Assembly: GCA_917880885.1 (NCBI GenBank)
Contig: OU862927.1
Location: 36,731,571-36,795,570, forward strand
Length of the DNA: 64,000 nt
Reading direction: 5' to 3'
Source of the DNA: Limnephilus marmoratus
Taxonomy: Eukaryota > Arthropoda > Insecta > Trichoptera > Limnephilidae
Of the stretch, positions 42,075 to 51,781 are shown piece after piece (positions within the stretch are counted from its first letter, which is position 1; each line of letters begins with the position of its first letter). The position numbers were made by a program, and so were the translations under genes. Below the pieces are notes generated by a model. That model did no database searches. It saw only the letters and a program-made list of their open reading frames with translations, and was not told where the DNA came from.

Positions 42075-45000
42075 ATTGTCCTCGTGCCCTAAACGTATGT
42101 TTGCCCTTTGCAAATAAGAGAAGTCACAAGAAAAGATCAAAATAATTCTAAAAACGTGAAATCTCGCTGACGCTGGTCCACCAAACATCGAAAACCAAAA
42201 TGTCGTGACTTTTGGTCGTAATTGGCGCTGGAAAAGCTGCACGGATAAAATGAAACCAATGTGCGCCTTTATAATTACATACGGCAACATTCATACGTTC
42301 CTTTTCGCTACAATGCTGCGGCTATTTCTTACACATTAAATAATACGTGGATTGTTTCCTCCAAAGTACTCCTTTTATCATTTTATTTATACGTGTGAGG
42401 GAGATGTATGATAATGATTGTAAGTTTCTTTTTTTTTTGGGGGGGGGGGGGAGGGGCATACGTTCACTGTTTGTCTCATTTTCGACTGTCTTTATTTAGT
42501 GTGTAAGAAAGAGCTGCAGCATTATATGTCTAAGAACAAAAACATCAGCGCATTGACATTTGACATTTTGGATTTTTGGAATTCATTCACACTTCGATAT
42601 TATTCTTGTAACTGTATTCCATACTTTCAAAATTATCGTCACGGCTAGTAAGTAGTATTCATAGGGGTCTACGGAGACATCATGGTGCAGTGTGTGAGAG
42701 AGGAAGAAAATTATTGTGTATCTCATCTTTTGAAAGAGCTTATTGCCTATGTTTATTGCTTTTTTGCCATCACGATACCGTAACCGTAAATCGTCACAAT
42801 ATTATAAAAGCGCACAATGTTTACACAATCAAGATTTGTTTATATTATTATAAAGTAGACACAATATGGATTCGATCCCGCTTTACCCGAGGAATAGCAT
42901 GCGAATAGCGAATTAATAATATGAGATAATCGACTATGGAAAATTTTACGACAAACAATAATCATTCACATATTAACTACTGTTTTACCCATATCGCGTT
43001 CTTCACATGGCCTTAAGATTGGACCAGTAGTCTATGGTTACAACGTAATATTCATAATTAAATCAATTTTGTGATACTGCCATCCAACAACAGAAATAAT
43101 GCCAACTCATGGTTTAGGTACTAAGTCATTTAATAATGTTAACTTTGAAAAACAAGACATTTACTTGTTTTTAATATATTATTCAGTCCTGTGTGTTTAC
43201 ATCCGATCGACTCTTGTCTCAGTTTTCTCTAAAGATTGTATCTATATGTGCATGAACAGTAGCAAAGACAAAAAGACACACACGAATTATAATACGAGTA
43301 AAGCACAGCCCTGATTTTTAATCTTAAGAGGGTTTAACCAGCCAGCGGCTGAAAATCCACATTTCGTCGTAAGTTGTTCTTACAATCGTGCAGGGCGGTT
43401 ACAATGAAAAAGATTAATTATTCTCCGTACCAGCTTTTTAAAATAATAACTCAATATCGATTTTATTTCATTCCAAATTTGCTTTAATTTATACCTACAT
43501 CCAAAAATAAATACTGAAAAACATGATAATAAAACTATTAAAATAATGTACTTTTGTAATTATTTTTTTATTATAAGTATTAATCATTTTTCAATAATAT
43601 CCAAGTTAAATAAGAATGTAAAAAAAATCTGAAATATGTTAGTTTGTAAGTGTAAGTGCGCAAACAAATACACAAACAGACCAATTTTCGTCAAGAAACC
43701 AATGTACGTATATATTTTTTAATGATTTTATTTAAACTAAAATTAAAATTCTGAAGCATGCGATACCCAGATATTGTATTGATTTATTTTACTGCATGAT
43801 TATATGATTTGAAATGGGTGTGGTATAATACAAAATCTTTTTTTGAAAATATAACAAATCTGCCAACGACCTTATGGTACAACCTTATTATACTAAAAAT
43901 AAACATTTTTTCTCAAAATTTTAAACATTCCAATGCTAGATAAAAGAACAATCTTTCGAAATCCATTTATAATTTTTTGTGGAAAAGAGTCAATACGTTT
44001 AAAATCTGATATAAAAATGACATATTTCTGGTTTTCTCTGGTAACATCCTCTTAATTTTCGCTTTATATTTGAAGTGAAAACTTCTTTAGCACCGTTGTG
44101 ATTTGAAACTCGATGAAACGGAAGCGAGCGCAACTAAAAAGAGACAAACACGTACATCTACAGAATTTAGCCTTCGAGGGAATGAGATAGCAATAAAATA
44201 TTTATTTAATTAAATGATAACTAAATGATAAGACGTTAGCAACTGAGCTATAAAAATACATCAAATTCGGTCACTTTTAACGGTATCATATTTCGACTAA
44301 GAACTACCAGCATTATCTTCATTTACTTAACGCATATATATTGGCTGCTATCTTGTAAGCAGAAGGTCCTGGGTTCGAGTCCCAGAGGTACCATTATCTT
44401 TTTCTGATTTTTCAGTCTCCATATTTTCGATTGAGGTTCGCTAATATTGATTTCATTTAATAAAATATTACAATTTGAGGTTTTGCTCAAAAAGTTTAGC
44501 ATAAAAATAAATATTTATTTAATTCAAGGGTACTCGGTTCCAATATAATACGATGAATTTACGGTCTCACGTAAGTCTCCTTTGGTCTACTGTTATAAAG
44601 TGCACGAGGAATCTTAGTGGTCAGACATTCAGCGGACCAAGGATCGAATCCTACAAATTAAAAAAAAAACAAACCACTCCAAAATGAACAGGCAAAGAAA
44701 TCACAAAAGAAAGCGATATCTAGCGATTCCGAAGAAGAAAACACAAATAATAATAAGATGACCAAATGTATAGGAAAATATGCCCTGAAATTCGACGACA
44801 AAAATATGGAAAAAATCGTCCTTCACATTGATAAAAAAAAAGTGCTTCGTGCTTCGACTCTTGTCTATTTTAGTTTTCTGAAGGTTTCACTTCTACCGCG
44901 TGTGAATTGCACACTGTGTTTTTTTTCCGAGGAGTATATACGTGCAGTGAACTCCTAAACAGTAGCAAAGATGAAAGATACAAACATGAATTATAATATT

Positions 45001-45181
45001 TCATACAGCTCTGATTTATTAAGCCTAATTACCTTCCATATACCAACAAGAACTACTTGCACTAATTGCCACAACAATATCAGGACTGAGTGAGATACTC
45101 GCTTGTACCTAGATTGCATTCAGTAAGCAAAACTTTCTCAGAGGGCTTCGAAGCAATGAATGGACGGTTACCTCGAGAGTG
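42075..45181. other. Long region with little recognisable content
   Basis: A run of 13 G is at about 42,440. Low-copy repeat segments (TGAAGTGAAAACTTCTTTAG near 44,070; TTTTCTGAAGGTTTCACTTC near 44,874) match 39,315-39,940. A tRNA-like 3' half is at 44,343-44,393. No exon with convincing coding signal was found. Confidence 0.35.
44343..44393 (+). other. tRNA-like 3' half
   Basis: The T-arm is perfect: CTGGG, loop TTCGAGT, CCCAG, followed by AGGTACCA. The anticodon-arm-like sequence CTGCTATCTTGTAAGCAG precedes it. No matching D-arm or 5' acceptor strand is found, so this is a tRNA fragment or SINE head, not a tRNA gene. Confidence 0.4.
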
Positions 45182-46125
45182 TTTTCTCTTGGGATAAGAG
45201 TAACCTCGTCGAATTAAATGTTTCAAGTCCCACTCAGGTCTAATTACGTCTAAAAGGGATCGAAATGAAAATCTAGTCTCCTTCAATGGAAGCAATCTTC
45301 CGAACAAGCCCTCCATTGGTATGCTTGGTGTAACTCTAAGTGGCAGCTCAGGTATGGGGGCTCCATCGAAGCCAGAGTTAAGTTAGCCTCTCAGAAACTG
45401 GGCGTTCTGTACAGTGTCCGCAGATACTTTAATAGTACACAACTGCTAACCCTGCACAAATCGCAATGTACAAAAAAAGTTCCTCATGGTTGAATTTGGC
45501 AGCCACCTCTGGTTTGGAGCCCCAAATTACCTGCAAAAAACCAGCGACTCTGTACAGAAATGGGCGGTCCGTTTATAATAGATTCTCTATATCTTAACAA
45601 ACATTTTGCAATCTTTATAGCACAGACGTCGGGTGGGAATTCTGTCCTTGTTCTACCGGTATTTCAATGGAAGATGATTCGTTTTTCAAGTTCAAGTTCT
45701 TACTCATTCTTGAGTTCAACAGCTTGGCTGTGGAACGACTTGCCGGCCTCTGTGTTTCTTCCTTCCTACAACATGGGTCTCTTCAAGACCAATGTTCATT
45801 CCTTCCTCTCCTCAAAAAGACCCTCCATACAGCATCTTACAGCCGTTGTGTCCAACCTATGCTCAGCCGAGATCTCCGCTCAGCCCTGCTCAAATGCCCA
45901 AATACGCTGTGTCGAAACACAATGATCGTCCCACCACACTCAAATGTAAGGAAGGTAGCCGGGTGGATTAAAGTTGCTAAGGAAGACCTACTTATAAAAA
46001 CTGACAACAGAGCGAACAAAAATCCGCGAAAACAATCGAGCTGTCAATGTCAATTAATTATCGTAATTATCTGTCATCAGTTCACTCTTTTGTCGGCTTT
46101 TTTATTTGGTTTTTCAATTTGAAAT

Positions 46126-46317
46126 ATGAATCCTATATTGAATATAGTGATTATGGTTGAATGGGCAGATATGCTTAACGATAATATTGGATTATATAGG
46201 CGGCGGCAAGATGCCGATATAAATTTTATGGAAGTATTAAATGACGGCGATTTTTATAACCGCTTTAGGATGACAAAAGCGTGTTTTTTTATATGTTTTG
46301 AGCCAAGTAGAAGATAA
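46126..46317 (+). pseudogene. Harbinger transposase N-terminal fragment
   Basis: 63 residues starting MNPILNIVIMVEWADML, then DINFMEVLNDGDFYNRFRMT and KACFF, ending at TAA 46,315. An F-x-x-R-F-R-M-x-K segment preceding the catalytic domain is usual in PIF/Harbinger (HARBI1-like) transposases. The DDE nuclease domain is missing. The frame from the ATG is open and the preceding sequence contains no other start, so it may still be translated as a short peptide. Confidence 0.6.
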
Positions 46318-46389
46318 TTTAACTTACGCAAGCGAAAGGTAAAGTTTTGACTTATTCGAGTGTCATTTTTGTAATAATATGGAATATAA

Positions 46390-46563
46390 TTAGCACTTGT
46401 CGAGGACAATGTCATTCCAAGCAGCTTCTTTTGATTTTACAAGCGTAGCGTAGTTTGGGCCACCTGTCGCTTTCGACAAAATGACCTGCGACGAGGTAAC
46501 TAGGTCTACAAGTCTCATTTTTTCGTTTGGCGTAAAATTTTTCGAACGCTTCGCCTTGTCCAT
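46390..46563 (-). pseudogene. Myb/SANT-like DNA-binding protein fragment of the Harbinger element
   Basis: Starts at ATG 46,563-46,561 and reads MDKAKRSKNFTPNEKMRLVD, then LVTSSQVILSKATGGPN, KSKEAAWNDIVLDKC and stop (57 residues). R-S-x-N-F-T-x-x-E-K...L-V...K-E-A-A-W-x-x-I is the N-terminal part of the Myb/SANT-like domain found in the second Harbinger protein, which helps transposase nuclear import and DNA binding. It lacks the end of the domain. Confidence 0.7.
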
Positions 46564-47031
46564 TTTGAATACAAAATTTCAACTGATTCTAATGTCAAAC
46601 TTCAAACGCACGTAAACAAAAAAGTAAGTCAATTAACACCTTATTTTTAACATACTAAATACGTTTGTTTTAAAAATGTAAAATGTCGGTTTATGTATTA
46701 CACTATTTAAAATAAAATATCTGTATTAATAATAAATAAAATTATTTAACGTTTCGGTATTAATTTAACATGTAAAGTTTCTAACTTGACGTCATTTTTT
46801 GGTGTACGAAAGCAAATGGGGCTACACACCGAACGCTACGATCAAGTTGTTGGACACAGCTAAAATGGAGCATTTTTCTAACATACCTTAGCTTAGCGGC
46901 GCAAGGCGCTAGGCTCAGCTTCACTCGGATTAATCATCCGAAAATGTTGGACACAACGGCTGTTAGATGACATAGGCCCTGAGTGAAATTAATTTCCTCA
47001 GAGCCTCCTGTGTGGAGTTAATGTAAAAAAA

Positions 47032-47240
47032 TGGGAGGGGAACGGGGGAGGGGGGGAGGGAACGGGGACGCATGGGAAAGGACACGCTGACGGAGGGGTG
47101 AGGGACGATGGCGGGGCAGATACATAGAAGCGGAGGGGAAATCAGGGGTATATTTGGAAAATCCATGCTTCTCACACAGTCAGCTGTATGTGGCCTGCTC
47201 ACGCATCGGAAAACATTTTGATTTATTCGTGTAACGCATC
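47032..47240 (+). mobile_element. Helitron-like fragment
   Basis: A purine-rich block (GGGAGGGGAACGGGGGAGG) followed by GTATGTGGCCTGCTCACGCA, matching 8,140-8,190 reversed. It abuts the A tail of LINE-1 copy 3. Termini missing. Confidence 0.5.
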
Positions 47241-47899
47241 AAACGGAAAAACAAATATATTGTGTCTTCAAAAGCACTTCAACGAACAGAATTATAACAC
47301 AAACACTTTCTTTCTTTGAGTGGCATTGCAACGCCTGCAGGGTACTCGCTGGTAATAAATATAAAATAACAAGTAAAATAGCGTTACCTATTAATAATTA
47401 AAAAAAAAACTTTTAGTCATTCTTTGTATCAAGTCACATTTCTTATTCCGCGATAAAAAACTTCAGGCGATTTCATAAACGTTTTTTACAGCCTGTTGAC
47501 GTTTGTTTTTATTACTGGGTAATGGGGAAGAACCTTTTATTCACAAACAAGTAGGTACTATCATTAATTATCTCCACAGGTACGTTGACTGCGTTCCAAA
47601 TTTAAAACATTCTCTATTTAAATCTCATTTGAATTTTGCAATACATAGGGGGAAAACCCGCAGATAAAATCTGCCAGGACAACTGTCACTTTTTCTGGGA
47701 AAGATGTTAAATTTCAACATCAATTATTCTGTGCAGTTGACCGAATAACCTAACTATGAATATTGTGGTTAAACGAACATCGTGTTTTATTCATGAGATG
47801 TTTTATACAAAGAAGTTATCGATCATTGGATAAAAAGTAATTGAATATTGATTGGTTCTTTGTTTTGGAAAACCGTTTATAATTTTTGTTTTGTTTTTA
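47241..47899. other. Unassigned sequence
   Basis: AT-rich, no gene or bounded repeat. Confidence 0.3.
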
Positions 47900-48055
47900 A
47901 ATTAGTTCCACACAGGAGGCCACAACGAAAATAATTCCCCTCAGGGCCTGTATCATCTGTAGGGATGCTGTGTGAAGTGTCTTTTTAGAAAAACAAGGAA
48001 AGGAAGTTCTGGGCAGGAATCTGGGGGACAGTGTGTCGAGTAGTACGGACATATT
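47900..48055 (-). mobile_element. SINE-B 3' part, left duplicate
   Basis: In reverse: CACACAGGAGGCCACAACG to GACAGTGTGTCGAGTAGTACG. The same segment recurs at 48,474-48,620 after SINE-A copy 5. Confidence 0.7.
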
Positions 48056-48473
48056 GACGACCTCCGTAGTCCAGTGGGTAAGACTCTTGACTCACAATCC
48101 GGAGGTCGCGGGTTCGAACCCGGCATGCGCAAATAAATTTTATTTGATTAATTTGTGTTATTTCACAATTAATTCATTTAAAATAATATATAGTATATTT
48201 GCGGCATGTTCCAGAGTGGAAGATACTCTCAGTATCGCCCTGGTGTAAGACCACCATTCAGAATTGAAATGTTGCTTGAAAATGGCTTTAGCCGTGTTTG
48301 GTGACCAGATCTGAATAGCCAGGTACTTCCCAACCTTCCTCCTCTCCACCTCCTTCCCCTCTCCACTACCTTCAGCCTCACAACATACCCCAATTGGGGA
48401 TGCCATAGTCTCACTGGCTCCAGACGGGAGCAGCTGAGATTCTTGTGCGGTGCACTGTAAAAAAAAAAAAAAA
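48056..48473 (+). mobile_element. SINE-A copy 5, TCCG subfamily
   Basis: Head GACGACCTCCGTAGTCCAGT, box B GGTCGCGGGTTCGAACCCGG, full body and a 15-base A tail. This is the best-preserved tRNA head in the window. It lies between two copies of the same SINE-B segment. Confidence 0.88.
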
Positions 48474-48770
48474 CACAGGAGGCCACAAGGAAAATAATTC
48501 CCCTCAGGGCCTGTATCATCTTTGGGTTTGCTGCGTAAAGTGTATTTTTAGAAAAGCAAGGAAAGGAAGTTCTGGGCAGGAATCTGGGGGACAGTGTGTC
48601 GAGTAATACGGATATGTAAATCTAATCCTCTCACTGTGGTGCAAGTGATCAGAGTCCAATTTTTTAGAATCAGAGATAAGGGTCCTGCTCGTTAGATCAG
48701 AAGGTCTCCCTCAACCAGTGTCTACCGATTCGGCCTGCTATGCAGTTGGTGGGCAGTCGCATCTGCCTGA
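48474..48770 (-). mobile_element. SINE-B copy, right duplicate
   Basis: In reverse: CACAGGAGGCCACAAGGAAA through GTCGAGTAATACGG to CAGTTGGTGGGCAGTCGCAT, where the minisatellite takes over, so the distal half is missing. Confidence 0.7.
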
Positions 48771-49513
48771 GTCAATTGAAGCGATTGTCAATTGGTAATT
48801 AATCATTTACAGAGGCAATCAGAGCGATTGACGGTTGCTAACTAATAGTTTTGGTAGGTAATTGAACCGATTGACAATTGCTAAATGATTGTTTACGGAG
48901 TCAATTGAAGCGATTGGAAATTGGTAATTAATCGTTTATAAAAGCAATTAGAGCGATTGACAGTTGCTAACTGATTGTTTACGGAGGCAATTGAAGCGAT
49001 TGAAAATTGGTAATTAATCGTTTATAAAGGCAATTAGAGCGATTGACAGTTGCTAACTGATTGTTTACGGAGGCAATTGAAGCGATTGACAATTGGTAAT
49101 TAATCGTTTATAAAGGCAATTAGAGCGATTGACAGTTGCTAACTGATTGTTTACGGAGGCAATTGAAGCGATTGAAAATTGGTAATTAATCGTTTATAAA
49201 GGCAATTAGAGCGATTGACAGTTGCTAACTGATTGTTTACGGAGGCAATTGAAGCGATTGAAAATTGGTAATTAATCGTTTATAAAGGCAATTAGAGCGA
49301 TTGACAATTGCTAAATGATTGTTTACGGAGTCAATTGAAGCGATTGAAAATTGGTTATTAATCGTTTATAAAGGCAATTGGAGCGATTGACAGTTGCTAA
49401 CTGATTGTTTACGGAGGCAATTGAAGCGATTGAAAATTGGTAATTAATCGTTTATAAAGGCAATTAGAGCGATTGACAGTTGCTAACTGATTGTTTACGG
49501 AGGCAATTGAACC
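48771..49513. repeat. 43-bp minisatellite organised as 86-bp dimers
   Basis: Seventeen monomers of exactly 43 bp (48,771 to 49,501) plus a partial one. Two alternating types are seen: one with GAAGCGATTGAAAATTGGTA and TTAATCGTTTATAAA, the other with AGAGCGATTGACAGTTGCTA and CTGATTGTTTACGGA. The first three monomers are the most diverged. No indel has broken register. It ends 24 bp from the stop codon of the LINE ORF at 49,538. Confidence 0.95.
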
Positions 49514-49537
49514 GAACAACAAGAAAAATTATTTTTT

Positions 49538-50875
49538 TTAGGTGCACAAATCGTGGAGATATTTTTTGAAACATGTTACATTATTTAGAAAAATATCTAT
49601 GAAAGTGTGTATTTTAACAAGATCGTTGTATGATCGACATATTATGGACATAGGATTAAAATATCCAGTATTATTGGTAAAAATTTTAGCCCAGAATATG
49701 TTTAGGTTTCTGGTAGATTTGGGCCTGGCGTATAACTTGATTTGGTTGACTAAGTTACTGTCTACACGATTATTCACAATTTTATATAGCATTAAGAGGT
49801 CATTTATGTTTAGTCTTTTAACCAGACTTTCTAATTTGAAATGTCTAAGTCTTTGTTCGTACCCGTCTAGAAGATGATAGACACCTGATTGGTAAGACAA
49901 AATCCGTGTAAATCTTCTTTGGACTGATTCGAGTCTAGATATCTGTGTAATATAATGTGGATTCCAGACTGTTGACCCGTACTCAAGAACACTTCGGATT
50001 AAGAAATTGAATAGAATTATTAGACTGTTAGAATTCTTAAACAGTTTGGTTGATCTTACAATAAAACCAAGTAATTTATTTGATTTACACACAATGTATT
50101 CAATGTGTTGATTGAATGTTAGTTTGTTGTCAAATATAATTCTTAAATCTTTTATTGATTCAACTGTTTCTAGATTGTGACCACATATGCTATATGAATA
50201 CAGAGTTTTGTTGGTGTTCTTCGTGAAATTTATAACTTTGCACTTAGCTATATTCAGTTCCATTTCATTGTCAACACACCAGGTAGATATTGTGTTAAGG
50301 TCTTGTTGAAAGAGTTCACAATCCCTCATAGATTTAATTGCTTTATATAATTTGAGGTCATCAGCATACAGAGAAAAATTACAGCGGAGTTTGTATGTAA
50401 GGTCGTTAATAAAGATTAAGAAAAGTAAGGGTCCAAGGTGAGATCCTTGAGGTACGCCCGACGTAACTAATATTGGGGAAGAGTTAAAACCGTTGACAGT
50501 AACTAATTGACTTCTATGTGATAAATATGATTCTAACCAACGAAGTAGATTTCCGTGAATGCCGATTTTATCCAGTTTATTCATTAAGATAGAGTGACTA
50601 ACTTTGTCAAAGGCCTTACTGAAATCGGTGTACACGGCATCAACCTGTGTTTTATTATTCATCGATTTACATAGAAAGTCCATATACTCGAGTAAATTAG
50701 TATTTGTGGATCTTTTAGCTACAAAGCCATGTTGGAAAGGACTAAGTATATGTTTTACATGGTTAAAGATGGTTTTGTATACAATGGACGTTATAATTTT
50801 CGTTATTTGTTTTTGGGGTGTTATGCCGTGTTGCGCTACCTCCTTCTTTAGCCAACGTTTCGGACATCGTTGCAA
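49538..50875 (-). CDS. LINE-3 reverse transcriptase (Jockey-like), open frame
   Basis: 445 codons without a stop. From the minus strand: QHGFVAKRSTNTNLL (residues 48-62, fingers), AVYTDFSKAFDKVSHSIL (80-97, motif A, Asp84), TSGVPQGSHLGPLLF (138-152, motif B), FSLYADDLKLYKA (167-179, motif C, Asp172-173), ELNIAKCKVINF, then LEYGSTVWNPHYI and a complete C-terminus ending LHDLCT. All three catalytic aspartates are kept. The endonuclease and RT motif 0/1 are absent, and the first 25 or so residues are read from the adjoining palindrome, so the ATG at 50,875 is not native. Truncated LINE, probably a recent insertion. Confidence 0.85.
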   Translation of the reverse strand: MQRCPKRWLKKEVAQHGITPQKQITKIITSIVYKTIFNHVKHILSPFQHGFVAKRSTNTNLLEYMDFLCKSMNNKTQVDAVYTDFSKAFDKVSHSILMNKLDKIGIHGNLLRWLESYLSHRSQLVTVNGFNSSPILVTSGVPQGSHLGPLLFLIFINDLTYKLRCNFSLYADDLKLYKAIKSMRDCELFQQDLNTISTWCVDNEMELNIAKCKVINFTKNTNKTLYSYSICGHNLETVESIKDLRIIFDNKLTFNQHIEYIVCKSNKLLGFIVRSTKLFKNSNSLIILFNFLIRSVLEYGSTVWNPHYITQISRLESVQRRFTRILSYQSGVYHLLDGYEQRLRHFKLESLVKRLNINDLLMLYKIVNNRVDSNLVNQIKLYARPKSTRNLNIFWAKIFTNNTGYFNPMSIICRSYNDLVKIHTFIDIFLNNVTCFKKYLHDLCT

Positions 50876-51038
50876 TGTCCATCATCAGGGCAGATCCCGC
50901 AGATCCGGAAGATGTCACACATCTACCGAATCTGCCGGATCTGCCCTGATGATGGACACTGCAACGATGTCCGAAACGTTAGCTAAAGAAGGATGTAGCG
51001 CAAGACGGCATAACACCCCAAAAACAAATAACGAAAAT
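50796..51038. repeat. Near-perfect 243-bp palindrome fused to LINE-3
   Basis: Two arms of about 120 bp meet at AGATGT-CAC-ACATCT (50,910-50,924), with only 3 bases between. The outer ends read ATTTTCGTTATTTG and CAAATAACGAAAAT; inside are TTTGGGGTGTTATGCCG, GTTTCGGACATCGTTGC and CATCATCAGGGCAGATC. A few mismatches are seen. The left arm runs straight into the LINE-3 frame. Confidence 0.9.
50946..50977 (+). other. Hammerhead-like core in the palindrome (also in the opposite arm)
   Basis: CTGATGA, one extra T, stem GGACA/TGTCC with loop CTGCAACGA, then GAAAC. The mirror copy lies in the left arm on the minus strand (about 50,857-50,888). The parts are those of a hammerhead ribozyme core, but stems I and III are not evident. 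Confidence 0.3.
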
Positions 51039-51777
51039 GCTTTTGGCCGTGAAAATCTTACAACTTATCTGAATGTATACATTGTATACAATGTTTTTAT
51101 AAATTTTGTGTTTGTGTGTAGAAGTCCATTTTGCATTTTGTAGATTAGAAGACATATGTTATATTCGTAAAATGTTCTTATTTTCAAAAGATTCATTTCC
51201 TGGTATAGTTTTTTTGTGGGAGTGTCTGGGATATAGTTGAAGAGTTTGTTCTATGTTATTTGTAAATCGTTTGGTACGTAATGTATGTGTTTCCCCATAT
51301 TTCTATTAAATAATTTAGGTGGGACTGTATTAAGCTAAAGTATAATTACCTCTGTTGGTAGAAGATGAGCAATTCTACCAAATACGCCAATTAATGGGAC
51401 GATTTTTGTTTTTAGAATTTCTACATGTTGTTTAAATGTCAGATGTTTATAAATATTACAATTTGAGGATTTATTAATTAAGTTATTTCAAAAATGAATA
51501 AATAAAGAAATTTGTACACGCTGGGATTTGAACCAGCGACCTTCTTCAGTTATATTTGTAGACGCCCATAAATCAACTGGAAGTAGAACCGCAACTAGAA
51601 AATAACTCGATATTATTGTCGCGTCGATTGAAGTTCCATCCACAGCACTCAATCACACTCCAATACACATTGTCAATGACGTAATCATATTGACAATTGT
51701 AATTGATCGTCTCCTGGTCGCTTGAACACCATTTGCTATATGGTTTGTTGCGAAGTTGTGTTTAAAAATAGATTGAT
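51039..51777. other. Unassigned sequence with a tRNA-like segment
   Basis: The minus strand at 51,513-51,550 reads CTGAAGAAGGTCGCTGG, TTCAAAT, CCAGCG: a good T-arm preceded by a Phe-like ACTGAAGA. The rest of a tRNA is not foldable by eye. No gene otherwise. Confidence 0.35.
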
Positions 51778-51781
51778 TTAA

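Larger units (their letters stand above)
45840..46962 (+). mobile_element. PIF/Harbinger-type DNA transposon, internally deleted
   Basis: Perfect 17-bp inverted ends, CAGCCGTTGTGTCCAAC, are flanked by TTA on both sides (45,837-45,839; 46,963-46,965). The 3-bp TWA target is the Harbinger signature. The 1,123-bp body holds a short transposase N-terminal ORF on the plus strand and a Myb/SANT-like ORF on the minus strand, the two-gene plan of Harbinger elements. Full elements are several kb, so the catalytic middle was lost. It sits in LINE-1 copy 3. Confidence 0.85.
45182..47031 (+). mobile_element. LINE-1 copy 3, split by a Harbinger element
   Basis: The LINE parts are 45,182-45,836 and 46,966-47,031. 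The RT fragment includes VSSQVGLN-type frame debris and TAWLWNDLPASVFLPSYNMG. About 200 bp between the RT thumb and the C-terminal block is deleted, and several frameshifts occur. The 3' UTR stem-loop (GGCCCTGAG...CTCAGAGCC) and a 7-base A tail survive after the insertion. Confidence 0.8.

Noticed and set aside
44343..44393. Functional tRNA gene
   Set aside because: Good T-arm but no D-arm or 5' acceptor strand; at best a tRNA-derived fragment. The same applies to 51,513-51,550 and 56,165-56,232.
48033..48248. ORF starting MSSSTDILTTSVVQWVRLLT
   Set aside because: It is SINE-A translated through its tRNA head; the similar ORFs at 2,591 and 39,348 have the same origin.
48771..49513. Possible CRISPR or centromeric satellite
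   Set aside because: Monomers are contiguous with no spacers, and the array is only about 740 bp: a minisatellite.
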